Source: Coxiella-like endosymbiont | Lineage (GTDB): Bacteria > Pseudomonadota > Gammaproteobacteria > Coxiellales > Coxiellaceae | NCBI RefSeq assembly: GCF_024730665.1 | Contig: NZ_CP084737.1 | Coordinates: 372,001-436,000, forward strand | Direction of reading: 5' to 3' | Length of the DNA stretch: 64,000 nucleotides | Shown: one piece after another, positions 44,838-55,618 of the stretch | Numbering within the stretch: the first letter of the stretch is position 1 | How the letters are laid out: the number at the start of each line of letters is the position of its first letter | Notes under the pieces: model-generated | Seen by the model: the letters and a program-made list of their open reading frames with translations, nothing else | Told to the model about the DNA's origin: nothing | Databases searched by the model: none | Translations under genes and position numbers: made by a program

Positions 44838-46112
44838 GATGACGCCCACCCCGATAACAGCTTCGTCTTGCCAACCGATGGTTGACACTTTTTTGAACAT
44901 ATTTTGAAACCAAGGGGTGCGGGAGTACTTCAATAATTTCATTAGCAAACGCGCAAGTTAGTATATGTTCAGCTGCTACACGATCTATCCCACGACTTTG
45001 TAAATAAAATAGAGTTTCATCATTTAATTGACCCACTGTGGCTCCGTGAGTACATTTCACGTCATTATTATAAATTTCTAATTCAGGTTTAGTATCGACT
45101 TCTGCTTCTGTGGATAAAAGTAAGTTTTTATTCGTTTGATATGCCTTCGTTTGACCAGCATTAGGATGAACAACAATTTTCCCGTTAAATACAGCACGTG
45201 ATCGGTCCGCTACAATGCCTTTATAATTTTGCTGGCTCATGCAACGGGAAACACGATGATCGATACAACTGTGATTGTCAATATGATGATTGCCTTTTAG
45301 ATGATAAAAACCAAACAATTGGCATGAAGCTCCTGATTCATCCAGCGAATAATTCAAATCATCACGGCTAAGCGATCCCCCCATAGCTACATGACAACTC
45401 ATCACTTGACTATCTTGCGCCTGATGAATTGTCGTACTAGCAATGTGAAAGGCTGAGTCGCCTTCTTGTTGCAACTTATAGAGATAAAGATTCGCTGAAG
45501 CTTTTGTATGTACTTGCGTCACCAGATTATTAAAATAAGTGATGTCATTGGCGCCCTGATAATCTTCAAAAATAATCGCTTTAGCCTTTTCTTCGATGAC
45601 AATCAAATGACGTGTTTGCGACATCATCAGAGGCTGCGTCGGTTTTGTTAAATAAATTAAATGGATGGGCTTTTCAATCTGACAATTTTTGGGAACATGC
45701 AGGAATATACCATCTTGAAAAAACTGTCATTTAATAATGAAAATGGTGTTTCATAATGGGACTCATTTATTAAATTTTTTATCGTCTCATACTGAGTCAT
45801 TTTTAGTGAGCTTAATAAGACTTCTGGAGGTAATTGGGATAAATCTGATGAAGCGGATGAAAAATGCCCGTTAATAAATACTACACGATGCACATCATCC
45901 AAGATAAAATTAGAAATATCACAATCAACAGATTCATCGAATGAAAAAGACTGTTTCTCAATCTCTGACACGTCAGTATATTTCCAATCTTCTATTTTAC
46001 TATGTGGAAATCCCTGTGACAAAAAGACATCCAATCGTTCCGCCTGCCATATACACAACTGATCATCGTGAAAGCTTTGCAACGACTTTAAATAGGTTTT
46101 ATTCCAAGTCAT
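44830..46112 (-). pseudogene. sufD: Fe-S assembly protein SufD, split by a frameshift
   Basis: SufD is a beta-helix partner of SufB and SufC in the scaffold complex. The N-terminal piece has LSQGFPHSKIEDWKYTDV, the typical SufD opening; the C-terminal piece has the helix core (HHIDNHSCIDHRVSRCMSQQ) and the conserved HGATVGQLNDETLFYLQSRG end. The break lies in a T6 run on the coding strand (A6 at 45718-45723); T7 gives SFFQDGIFLHVPKNCQIEKP and joins the pieces. ATG 46112 overlaps sufC by 14 bp. Confidence 0.92.
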
Positions 46113-46841
46113 AGCCAACCATACCCCTTTTTTCAAGTTCAAGCGCCAATGATTGATCGCCTGATAATACAATTTGCCCATTTATTAATACATGCACGAA
46201 ATCCGGCTTAATATAATCTAATAAACGCTGATAATGCGTTACCAGTAAAATAGCACGATCGTTACCTTGAAAACTATTAACGCCCTTCGCCACAATTTGC
46301 AAAGCATCGATATCCAACCCAGAATCGGTTTCATCTAAAATAGCCAGCGTTGGATTTAGCATAAGCATTTGCAAAATTTCATTACGTTTTTTCTCACCGC
46401 CGGAAAAACCTTCATTAACAGAACGCTTTAAAAATTTATCATCCATTTCAACTAGTGATAATTTTTCTTTAACTAACGCTATTAAGTCCATCGTGTCAAG
46501 CTCCGACTCCCCCGTTTTTTGCGAACACTGTTAACAGCCGTTTTTAAGAAATAAAGGTTATTGACACCTGGAATTTCGACAGGATATTGAAATGCTAAAA
46601 ACAAGCCTTGTACAGCTCGATCTTCAGGTGTTAGCTCCAATAAATTATTCTCACAGTAACGAATTTCTCCTTCTTTGAGAGTACAATATTCACGTCCTGC
46701 TAATACTGAAGCTAACGTGCTTTTACCAGAACCATTCGGTCCCATAATGGCATGTACCTCACCCGTATTAATTGTTAAATTAACGCCTCTGAGAATTTCA
46801 CTATCATTTACATTCACATGTAAGTTTTTTATCGTTAGCAT
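46099..46841 (-). pseudogene. sufC: Fe-S assembly ATPase SufC, split by a frameshift
   Basis: SufC is the ABC-type ATPase of the SufBCD scaffold. The N-terminal piece starts at ATG 46841 (MLTIKNLHVNV) and has Walker A (GPNGSGKST) and the Q-loop (FLAFQYPVEIPGV). The C-terminal piece has the signature [11 protein letters not shown], Walker B ([16 protein letters not shown]) and the H-loop (VTHYQRLL). The frames meet at KKRG: a G5 run (C5 at 46509-46513) needs one more G to read [15 protein letters not shown]. Confidence 0.93.
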
Positions 46842-46900
46842 AGGTCTTTCTTTACTCTTGTTTTCCGCGTCCACAAAGCAACCCCTCATCATCTCGCAGA

Positions 46901-48342
46901 TTATCCAACAGCCCCTTCAAGATTTACTTCCATTAACTTCTGTGCTTCAACTGCAAATTCCATCGGTAATTTCTGAAAAACTTCTTTACAAAAACCGTTC
47001 ACGACCATAGACACCGCATCTTCCTCCAAGATACCGCGCTGACGACAGTAAAATAATTGATCCTCACCAATCTTTGATGTTGTCGCTTCGTGCTCAATAC
47101 GCGCAGTTGGATTTTTTACCTCAATGTAGGGAAAAGTATGCGCACCACAATGGCTACCAAGCAATAAAGAATTGCACTGGCTATAATTGCGTGCATTGTC
47201 AGCTCTTGGTGATACGCGCACAAGTCCGCGATAACTATTCTGACCACGACCGGCAGAAATACCTTTTGAAATAATAGTACTTTTTGTATTTTTGCCGAGA
47301 TGAACCATTTTCGTACCTGTATCCGCTTGTTGTAAATTAGCAGTGAGCGCTACTGAATAAAATTCACCTACTGAACTATCCCCTTTTAAAATTACACTGG
47401 GATATTTCCACGTAATTGCTGATCCCGTTTCAATCTGCGTCCAGGAAATTTTAGAATTTATCCCGCTACAAACCCCTCGTTTCGTTACGAAATTATAAAT
47501 ACCACCCTTACCTTCTTTATCTCCTGGATACCAGTTTTGTACCGTGGAATATTTTATCTGCGCATTACCCAATGCAATCAATTCAACAACTGCCGCGTGT
47601 AGTTGGTTCTCATCGCGCTGAGGAGCTGTACAACCTTCTAAATAACTTACATAACTTCCTTCGTCTGCAATAATCAGTGTTCGTTCGAATTGGCCTGTAT
47701 TGGCGGCATTAATTCGGAAATACGTGGATAATTCCATAGGACATCGCACACCTTTAGGAATATAGACAAAAGAACCATCGCTAAAGACAGCCGAATTTAA
47801 AGTTGCAAAAAAATTATCGCGATAAGATACTACACTACCAAGATATTTCTCCACTAGATCGGGGGAATTTTTTACAGCTTCTGAAAACGAACAAAAAATT
47901 ATGCCAACTGCAGCTAATTTTTCTTTAAAGGTGGTTGCCACAGAAATACTATCAAAAACAGCATCTACAGCAACACCCGTTAATCGTTGCTGCTCATGCA
48001 GCGGAATACCTAATTTATTGTAAGTTTCAAGCAATTTTGGATCAATTTCATCTAAATTTTTAGGTTTGTTTTTTGTTTTTGGTGCTGCATAATAACTAAT
48101 TTCTTGATACTCTATAGGATTAAAAGATAAATGCGCCCACAGTGGCGGTTTCATGGTAGTCCAATACCGATAAGCCTTTAAGCGCCATTGCAACATAAAA
48201 TTGGGCTCATTTTTTTTTCTGAAATGAGTCGAATTACATCCTCATTTAGACCAGGTGCCATGACGTCAGTTTCGATGTCGGTGATAAAACCATGTTCATA
48301 GGTTTTATCAACTATCTTTTTAAGATAACTCTGATTCGACAT
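46901..48342 (-). pseudogene. sufB: Fe-S assembly protein SufB, frame-broken near the N-terminus
   Basis: SufB is the main scaffold subunit. The long piece has [39 protein letters not shown], the nascent-cluster region and [21 protein letters not shown] shorter upstream piece starts at ATG 48342 with GAGGA 5 bp before it and reads MSNQSYLKK ... YEHGFITDIETDVMAPGL. They are joined by one extra A in the A9 run (T9 at 48210-48218): [15 protein letters not shown]. It is the first structural gene of the SUF operon. Confidence 0.93.
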
Positions 48343-48359
48343 TTTAGTCCTCGAACTTT

Positions 48360-48721
48360 GATAGTGGTTTTTGCATATTCGCCAAGCTTAAACTGTCTAA
48401 TACCTCAAACATTTTCACTTAATAAACTGTTAATTATCCTGAAAACTACAGACAGCATCGCTCACATTGTTTTATACCTCAATTTCAGTAATGATTTCAG
48501 CAATACTGATCAATTCCGGTACTCGCGCCAATTGAATAGCTCCCCACGAACGCCACGTTCTGAATTCACTAGCTTTCTTTTATTCAAAAGCTTCAGAATT
48601 TGCTGACGGTCCCTGTGAATTAGCCGGCAATTTCCGCAGCACCGAAACGCTTCATCTGTCATGAAACGAGAACCGCATTACCGTTGTAGCATAGCCAGAA
48701 AGCCGGCTTATCGTTCAACAT
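48360..48721 (-). pseudogene. Decayed Rrf2-family SUF operon regulator
   Basis: Directly upstream of sufB, minus-strand frames give an ordered set of Rrf2-type pieces: ISRLSGYATTVM after ATG 48721, QMKRFGAAEIAG, VSKF/ILKLLNKRKLVNSERGV, AIQLARVPELISIAEIITE, and a C-terminal VLDSLSLANMQKPLS. These match the winged helix and wing of IscR/SufR-like regulators. Frame changes and stops make it dead. In relatives such a gene senses Fe-S status and controls the suf genes downstream, so the operon here may be unregulated or run from another promoter. Confidence 0.85.
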
Positions 48722-48910
48722 AGAACGATCTTATCATTTCCCTTATTTACTAATGTGCTATTTCCTTGGAAAACAGAAATTAAATTCCAGGCCTTCAAGC
48801 ACCCTATCACTGTTGGGCAAACAACCAAACTGGCCAAAAGGACGACCGTTATCTTAGCCTTTACTAGATATTGGTGAATATAGTACCATACTCGTCCTAT
48901 TTCGCAATCT

Positions 48911-50065
48911 GTGGCGGTAGGTCCACATGTGACCTTGAAAAGCAAAAGTCGACTTTCTACGATTTCTATCGTCTCCCTGGTAAGTGGCACTGTAAACACG
49001 TTTTTAGCTATTTTTAAAATTATCGTGGGGATTATTGGGAATTCACAAGCATTGGTTGCTGATGGGGCGCATTCTTTTTCAGATCTTCTAACGGACGGTC
49101 TCGTGTTCATTGCAGGGCATATGGGAGCTCAATCACCCGATAAAGAGCATCCCTATGGGCATCGGAGAATTGAAACTATTGGCTCCATTATTATTTCAGT
49201 CGCACTTGTTATTGTGGGATTTGGGATTGCTTTTGATATGTTCCAACATCTTATGCGCCACATCCATTCAGACAAACCTACTTTTTCAGTAATCATCGCT
49301 GCAATTATTTCAATAATCGCGAATGAAGGTCTTTTTCGTTATACCTTTGCGAAGAGCAATAAAATCCATTCTGATCTTTTACGCACTAACGCATGGCACA
49401 ATCGTAGCGATGCCTTAGTTTCTTTAATTGTTTTGATCAGTGTCATTGGGGCTTATTTTGGTTTTTCTTATTTAGATTCCATTGGTGCTTTAATTATTGC
49501 GCTTCTGATTTTACGGATGAGTATCAAAATGATACGGAACAATGTCAAAGAATTAATTGATACCGCTGTTAATGATGAAACGCTAAAACTGATTTTTCAT
49601 ACTATTTCTGCTATTCCTGGTGTAGTCTCTATTCATCAATTACGAACACGTTACCATGGAGGTAATATTTTTGTAGATGTGCATATTCAGGTCGCCCCAG
49701 ATATTAGTGTATCGGAAGGACATTATATTAGTGAGCAAGTACATGTTGCCCTTTTAAAGCATGTACCGCATATAACCGATGTGACGGTACACATTGATCC
49801 TGAAAACGATGCTACTTCTATGCCATCGGTGATGTTACCCAACCGAAAGGACATTTATCGATTACTTAAAATTCATTGGAAAGATTTACCAGGCTTCCAA
49901 GATATTCGTCGCACTATTTTGCATTATCTTAATGGTAAACTTTATGTAGAAATTTATTTGCCATTAACAGCAACAGAAATCGAAAAAGAAACCTTAGAAT
50001 TACAATATCAAGATGCAATCCATCAAGAAAAAATTATCGAAAAAGTGATTATCTATTTTGAATAA
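48911..50065 (+). CDS. Cation diffusion facilitator family metal transporter
   Basis: A 384-residue CDF protein. Six membrane segments carry the metal site A residues in segment 2 (DGAHSFSDLLTD) and segment 5 (HNRSDALVS), with KEHPYGHRRIET between segments 2 and 3. The cytoplasmic domain has GVVSIHQLRTRYHGGNIFVD and HVDVHI-type motifs plus about 80 extra residues at the C-terminus. Such proteins export Zn, Fe or Mn. The GTG 48911 start has no clear ribosome binding site; other in-frame starts are possible. Intact. Confidence 0.85.
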   Translation: MAVGPHVTLKSKSRLSTISIVSLVSGTVNTFLAIFKIIVGIIGNSQALVADGAHSFSDLLTDGLVFIAGHMGAQSPDKEHPYGHRRIETIGSIIISVALVIVGFGIAFDMFQHLMRHIHSDKPTFSVIIAAIISIIANEGLFRYTFAKSNKIHSDLLRTNAWHNRSDALVSLIVLISVIGAYFGFSYLDSIGALIIALLILRMSIKMIRNNVKELIDTAVNDETLKLIFHTISAIPGVVSIHQLRTRYHGGNIFVDVHIQVAPDISVSEGHYISEQVHVALLKHVPHITDVTVHIDPENDATSMPSVMLPNRKDIYRLLKIHWKDLPGFQDIRRTILHYLNGKLYVEIYLPLTATEIEKETLELQYQDAIHQEKIIEKVIIYFE

Positions 50066-50089
50066 TGAAAAGTCGAAAAAACTTACTTA

Positions 50090-50440
50090 TTTCGATGATA
50101 TCGAAACGACGGATTTAAACAAATGGTTCGATCAGGTTATACAATTTACTGCTGTTCTCAGGGACAGGATCAACTTCAAATGAATTAGAACGCTACGAAA
50201 TCAAAATTCGTCTTAATCCTAATATCATTCTGTTTCCTGCCACTATTATTCATGAGCCTCATCGATGTCGATCAGATGCTATTAGGGAAATCTGAAATTG
50301 AAGCTATGCAAGAAATTTACCAATTAATAGATAAATCTAACAAATTACGTTGGCTATAATATACCTAGTTTCAATGATGAATTTTTACGTTTTTCTTTTT
50401 CAAAAATTCATTAGCGCCTTATACGCATTGATTTATAATC
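50090..50440 (+). pseudogene. sbcB: Decayed exonuclease I gene, N-terminal region
   Basis: Plus-strand frames just after the CDF gene read DDIETTDLNKWFDQVIQF, then NELERYEIKIRLNPNII, GKSEIEAMQEIYQLIDKSN and YNIPSFNDEFLRFSFSK. These match, in order, the DEDDh exonuclease of the SbcB type: the D-x-E-T first active-site motif, and the GYNTLxFDDEFLRF second motif, here mutated. At least three frame changes and stops separate them. The 3' part of the gene (to perhaps 51.4 kb) is too decayed to follow. SbcB degrades ssDNA 3' to 5' in mismatch repair and recombination. Confidence 0.7.
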
Positions 50441-51922
50441 AATGTAGTTAAAACAGTTTTAACTACTCTTTTCACTTAGCAGAAGGACCAGTCCATATGA
50501 CATCGTTAACAAGTATCTTGTGTGGCACGAAAATATGATTGACGAAATCATATTGTGTTGCGATTTGTTGTTTTTACTGAAAACGGATATTAATGCTTGT
50601 TACACTCGCCTGTTTCTGTCTAATCAAAATTTTATTATTTTATTCTTACTTCGGAGAAGGACTTAGTTTAAGGTAGCTGTGACTCAGAACATTTTATTAA
50701 GTGCCTGTTGTTAGCTTGAAATAAAATCGATATATAAAAATCAATTTTTGTTTTGTTTAGATCGTGAGAAATTTTCACCGACGACACAGAAAATATCGTG
50801 AAAAATACTTATGTCATTTAAAAGAAAATTGAAAAATAACTCATTTCATTATGTTTCCAGCTTTTGAGCGTTATTTGAAATACTTTTCACCAGATAGGCA
50901 AGCAGCTCGCCAATAAAAAATAGTTACAGTAAAATCCTCATCTTTTTCAAAATATTTTTGATTATCATCAAAATTTTACTGACCAAAAAATTTCTTAAAT
51001 TAAGTAAGTCAGATACCGCTCTATTATAGGATTAGTTTCAAAACTTCCTACAAAGAATTTTTTTAAACGTTTTTATTTGGTTCTGTCAACCGAAAAAGAA
51101 AAAATGGCCTCAGAGTTTCTAAGCACTATTTGTTAATAACAGGCTCTTTATCTGACTGGACGATATTATTTAGCTTATTTATTATCAAAATAAAACAAAA
51201 AACTTTTTTAATTGCTTAGAATGCTTCAAAGGAAATACAGAACATTTCCCCTTTAATTACTACAAATAATGTCGATTTACATGAGTGCTGCTACAAAAGA
51301 AATTGAGCAATTAAAAAAGAAGAAATTAGATTCAATATAAAAAAGCTTCTGGATGATCTTAACCTTTATTACTCTCGTAGGGATGATATATTATAACTCA
51401 GTGTGATAAAAGCTTATTATGAATGATTTAAAGGGCTAGCGCTGACCTAGCAATCAAGTGATTCTATTGTTATTTTTAAAATTCATTTCTTATTACTTAG
51501 TAATGTTCGCTTTGTGAATTTCCTTTTTGCAATTTTAATCCCGTTGTTTAAGCGAACATTACTAAGTAATAAGAAATGAATTTATACTTGTTGCATTTAA
51601 ATATTTAAGGTGTTAAAAGCCACCCGGATATTACTTGTTTGATTATAGTAGCTAGAGAATTAGATTTCGGTAAGTTTTGCTTCGATAGCCCACAATGCTG
51701 TCAAATTAATATCTTAATGACTACCTTATCCTGTTTCGACTATTGCTGTAACAATAAAATTAAGGAAAGCTTAAATACAAATCTTCACAGGATGAGCTCT
51801 TAGTGCATATATTTCTGGTAATCGAGTATCATCAATTGATTTAAATATTTAACTTTTTGTCGCGAGAACAACGTGATAGAAAGGGAAATCCTTCCTCGCT
51901 CTAATGACCGCCGTTAATACAA
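50441..51922. other. Gene-poor gap downstream of the sbcB remnant
   Basis: About 1.5 kb without an intact gene. Isolated protein-like pieces on the plus strand (AFERYLKYFSPDRQ near 50855; KLLDDLNLYYSRRDD near 51340) may be the rest of the exonuclease gene or another dead gene. The perfect inverted repeat at 51479-51583 is the only clear structure. Confidence 0.45.
51479..51583. repeat. 34-bp perfect inverted repeat in a dead region
   Basis: Arms 51479-51512 and 51550-51583 are exact reverse complements over 34 bp, with a 37-base spacer. Nearest intact gene is the end of tsaB, 340 bp away. No T-run and no transposase are near it. Confidence 0.9.
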
Positions 51923-52594
51923 TCATCTTCTCGATTTACGAGCCACCGTTTCCAGCATGTAAGTGGGTTCAGCTTTTTCAGGCTGTAAAATATCACCTCG
52001 GATGAGTTTTTGATTCGCAATTAATGTCACGGAAGTCGCATCAGGATAAATATTAGAATGTGCTGCTCTAAAAGATACTTTTAGAAAATTCGCATAAATT
52101 TCCCAGGCATTTCCTACAGCTATCCAGTCATTACCAGAAAATGCAATCGCTGTAGGCTTACTCAATCGATCCCTAATTATCGCTTGCATGATTCCATATT
52201 CATCGGCTTGATAGCCACCCCAATAAATGGAATCCATGCGAGCATCCCAGCCTACTATAATGCGTTTGCTTTTTATTTTTCGATACGCTGACTGCGCCAA
52301 TGCTTGCAAAGTGGAAATAGGAATCACTGGTCGGTCAATGCCATACGCGATCCCCTGCGCAATGCTCGTAGCAATGCGCACTCCCATAAAACTTCCTGGA
52401 CCACAACCAAAAGCAACCGCATCCACTTCTTGCAACTGAATGCCGACCTCAATTAGCAACTCATCAATAAAAATTAAAATAATTTCGGAATGCCGCTGTG
52501 GAGTAATTGCAAATCGCCATTTAATATTACCGTTCAACCAAATCGCAGCTGAACAAGCAGTTGTAGCCGTTTCAACTGCTAGAATAATTGACAT
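51923..52594 (-). CDS. tsaB: tRNA threonylcarbamoyladenosine biosynthesis protein TsaB
   Basis: A 223-residue ASKHA-fold protein that, with TsaD and TsaE, makes t6A in ANN-decoding tRNAs. The N-terminal ILAVETATTACSAAIW and the FGCGPGSFMGVRIATSIAQGIAY region identify it (most relatives have T where M stands in GSFTGVRI). C-terminus EPTYM is typical. Its ATG overlaps the 3' end of the upstream lipoprotein gene by 23 bp. Intact. Confidence 0.9.
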   Translation of the reverse strand: MSIILAVETATTACSAAIWLNGNIKWRFAITPQRHSEIILIFIDELLIEVGIQLQEVDAVAFGCGPGSFMGVRIATSIAQGIAYGIDRPVIPISTLQALAQSAYRKIKSKRIIVGWDARMDSIYWGGYQADEYGIMQAIIRDRLSKPTAIAFSGNDWIAVGNAWEIYANFLKVSFRAAHSNIYPDATSVTLIANQKLIRGDILQPEKAEPTYMLETVARKSRR

Positions 52595-53123
52595 GTCTGA
52601 CAGATGCTAACTGAGAAATTGTACGGATAGTAATAGTCACGTTGTTCAAAGGAATGCAACCAGCACTGGAAAGACTGCTGTAAGTAAATCCATGCTTCCA
52701 TAACGGATTATAAGTTAATAATAATATGCCATCACTTTTGATGGTATTATATCGACTTGGATTGAGCATGAGCGTCAAACCATCGTAACAAGCTTGAAAA
52801 TCAACCGGATATTTCCCTTCCCAACTCGTCAAACGAATATAACGACATTCACCACCACGCATTTTGAATTTTAACGATTTCAAGGGATAGGCTTGCAACA
52901 GAGGTGGCATGATCACAGTACCTTTATTTATCGCCACCTGAATATTAGGGCCGTTATAAATCGTTTTTGAAGGCGATAGTTGAATAATACCATGACAGGA
53001 TGTACGAATTTTTTGTTGACGCTCTATTTGCCATTGTTGAGGAGACATACCTATCCGTTTTGGATCAACAGTACAGCTACCCAACAATAACGCGCTAAAA
53101 ATGAACAGTATTTGTCGAAACAT
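52572..53123 (-). CDS. Small putative lipoprotein of unknown function
   Basis: A 183-residue protein starting MFRQILFIFSALLLGSC, a lipoprotein signal peptide with lipobox LLGSC, so the mature protein should begin at Cys16 and be lipid-anchored. The rest is a mixed domain with paired cysteines (SCHGIIQL, GECRYIRL, AGCIPL). I do not recognise a family. ATG 53123 has AAGGGA 5 bp upstream. It overlaps tsaB and diverges from pabB with a 96-bp gap. Confidence 0.75.
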   Translation of the reverse strand: MFRQILFIFSALLLGSCTVDPKRIGMSPQQWQIERQQKIRTSCHGIIQLSPSKTIYNGPNIQVAINKGTVIMPPLLQAYPLKSLKFKMRGGECRYIRLTSWEGKYPVDFQACYDGLTLMLNPSRYNTIKSDGILLLTYNPLWKHGFTYSSLSSAGCIPLNNVTITIRTISQLASVRHVNYSSS

Positions 53124-53219
53124 ATCATCCCTTCCATGCTGAGAACTTAGCATAGGCCGCTTGTCATAAAAGGGCAAATGTATCTTCCATCTTCTTGTTG
53201 ATGTGTTATCATCGATTTC

Positions 53220-54549
53220 ATGAAAGTTAAATTCAATGAATTACCTTATTTTAAAGATGGAGCGGAATATTTTACGCATTTTGCACATTTGCCGTATGCA
53301 GTATTCCTGGATGGATGCCAGTCATTCGATCTACGAGAGCGCTATAGTATCATTACAGCCAATCCACACATACTAATCACTCCCACTGCTTCAGATATTT
53401 TCTCTGAAATACGGACTCATCTACACCATTTAAGATCATCGATACAAATTCCAACGGTATACCAATATTTACCTTTTAAAATCGGGGCTATTGGTTATTT
53501 TAGTTATGATCTCGCACGGCGTTATTTTCCCATAAAAACACAAACCATCGATGATATTGCACTTCCGCCGGTAGCTATTGGGATATATTATTGGAGCTTA
53601 ATCATCGATCATCATGAAAAAAACTTGGGTTATTGCCTTAACCGACGAACAATTACAGTACGTCAACACCCAACTATCGGCTCCACCGATAGACGAATCA
53701 TTCGAAATCCTCGATAATTTTCAATCGAACATGACGTTCCACGATTATGCAGTTGCTTTCCAGAAGATACAATATCACATCCGACAAGGGGATTGTTATC
53801 AAGTTAATCTTTGTCAACGTTTTAGCACTACTTATCGTGGATCGCCTTGGAAGGCATACCAATATTTACGTCAAATAAATCCCACACCTCTTTCTACTTA
53901 TTTTAATCTCGACAATAACCAAGCGATTTTAAGTTTTTCACCGGAGCGATTTTTACGAATAAAAAATAATGATGTAGAAACTAAGCCTATTAAAGGCACA
54001 GCAGCTCGATTTGAAGATCTGATGGACGATGAACGCTCGGCAAAAAAATTGTTACACAGCGAAAAAGATAATGCCGAAAATTTAATGATTGTTGATTTGT
54101 TACGAAATGATTTAGGGAAATGTTGCAAGCCTGGAACTATTCACGTTCCAAAATTAGCTACACTAGAAAGCTTTCCTAATGTCCATCATTTAGTAAGCAC
54201 GGTAATGGGTCAACTTCGTAATAATCAAGACGCCCTAGATGTATTGCGCCATTGCTTCCCTGGTGGTTCTATTACCGGAGCTCCAAAATTACGTGCTATG
54301 CAAATTATCGAAGCGCTCGAACTTCACCGCCGTTCCGTTTACTGTGGTAGCATCGGTTATATTGATATAGACGGCAACTTAGATTGTAATATCGCCATTC
54401 GTACATTCATTTGCGATAGAAATCAGATTCACTGCTATACGGGTGGCGGTATTGTAGCTGATTCCATCTTAAAAAATGAGTACGAGGAATCAAAAATGAA
54501 AGTCGAACGGTTAATTCATGCTATATTTGAAAAATTTAAAATGAAGTAA
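53220..54549 (+). pseudogene. pabB: Aminodeoxychorismate synthase component I, split by a frameshift
   Basis: PabB converts chorismate with ammonia to aminodeoxychorismate, the p-aminobenzoate precursor for folate. The first piece has SFDLRERYSIITANP and IGYFSYDLARRYFP; the second has QVNLCQRFS, the PIKGTAARFEDL signature, LLRNDLGKCC and PGGSITGAPKLRAMQIIEAL. The break lies in an A7 run (53617-53623); removing one A joins DHHEKTWVIALTDEQ. This is a one-base gain, unlike most other breaks here. PIKGT with Lys favours PabB or TrpE over MenF; PabB fits the folate genes nearby. Confidence 0.87.
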
Positions 54550-55618
54550 GGGAATTTTATGAATAGAAACCGTCGACCTTAATTTAATTTAGTAAAAACA
54601 ATGCTGGACAACCCGCAGATCTCTCTTTGGAACGATTGTCGTTGTAGAATGATAAAAGAAAATGACCTAGAAAATGGATTGGGACACCTCTCAAATAACC
54701 CAAGCCGCACACAGAAAATTGTTGCTATTAAAAAACCTATAAATACTTAACTCCTATAAATACTTAACTATTGATGTCCGCATATAAAAAAGATGCGAAA
54801 CGTCAAAGCTTCAAGATCCCCATCTTTACAAAAAAATTTGTAATCCACAACGGAGGTCTAATTACAACCCAGTATATGAAAAGGAATCTCTAGTTTTATT
54901 TAAAGTCTGTAAAAAAAAGACAATCCGGTCTCAGTCAGGCAAACGACCCGTGATACACTATCTATAAGCTCAATGCTACTAGAATTAAGAGACGTTTTTA
55001 TTTTTCAAATTTAATTTTTGCTAAAGAACAAGAATAGCGCTGACTGAGGAGATGCAGAGACTATACTGTTTCTTTTTAGGATCACTGACACGACTTGAAT
55101 GAGCTCCATTACAAGTAGAGATCAATGCAGACCTGTCAAATGTTCAGATCCTGCTTGTTCTAGTTTGATTGTTTCTGTAGAAAACAATTTTTACAGCTCC
55201 GAGAAAAATCGTTCTCCATTTATCCCATTATCGGTATTGTTAATATTTTGACTTACTTAGCTGGATAACAGTGATAGCATCGCATACACTCCTGTAAGTG
55301 ACTTTTGTAGCACTTGTTTCCTTAGAAAATAAATATAGGTTTTCTTATTTTATTAATTAAGTTAAACATTATACACTCTGCAAAAATCTTCATTAATTAA
55401 CCTTGAATACAACCAATGGTAATAGAAAGAAAATTCAGTCAAAAATCGACTTCCAGGCCTCCCTTGCCTCTCATAAAAACCACAACACATTCTGCAATCA
55501 AGAGTTTAAGTTTCATTTTTTAGATGATAAAGCTAAGGAGTCTTTTGTTACATTTAAAACAAACTAGATTCTCGATTATCTCTAGTAAGCATGTGTTTTC
55601 CTTGCCATAATAAAGCAC
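54550..55618. other. Gap between pabB and xseA, nothing recognised
   Basis: About 1.07 kb with stops in all frames. I found no nameable coding remnant, RNA gene or strong hairpin. Confidence 0.4.
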
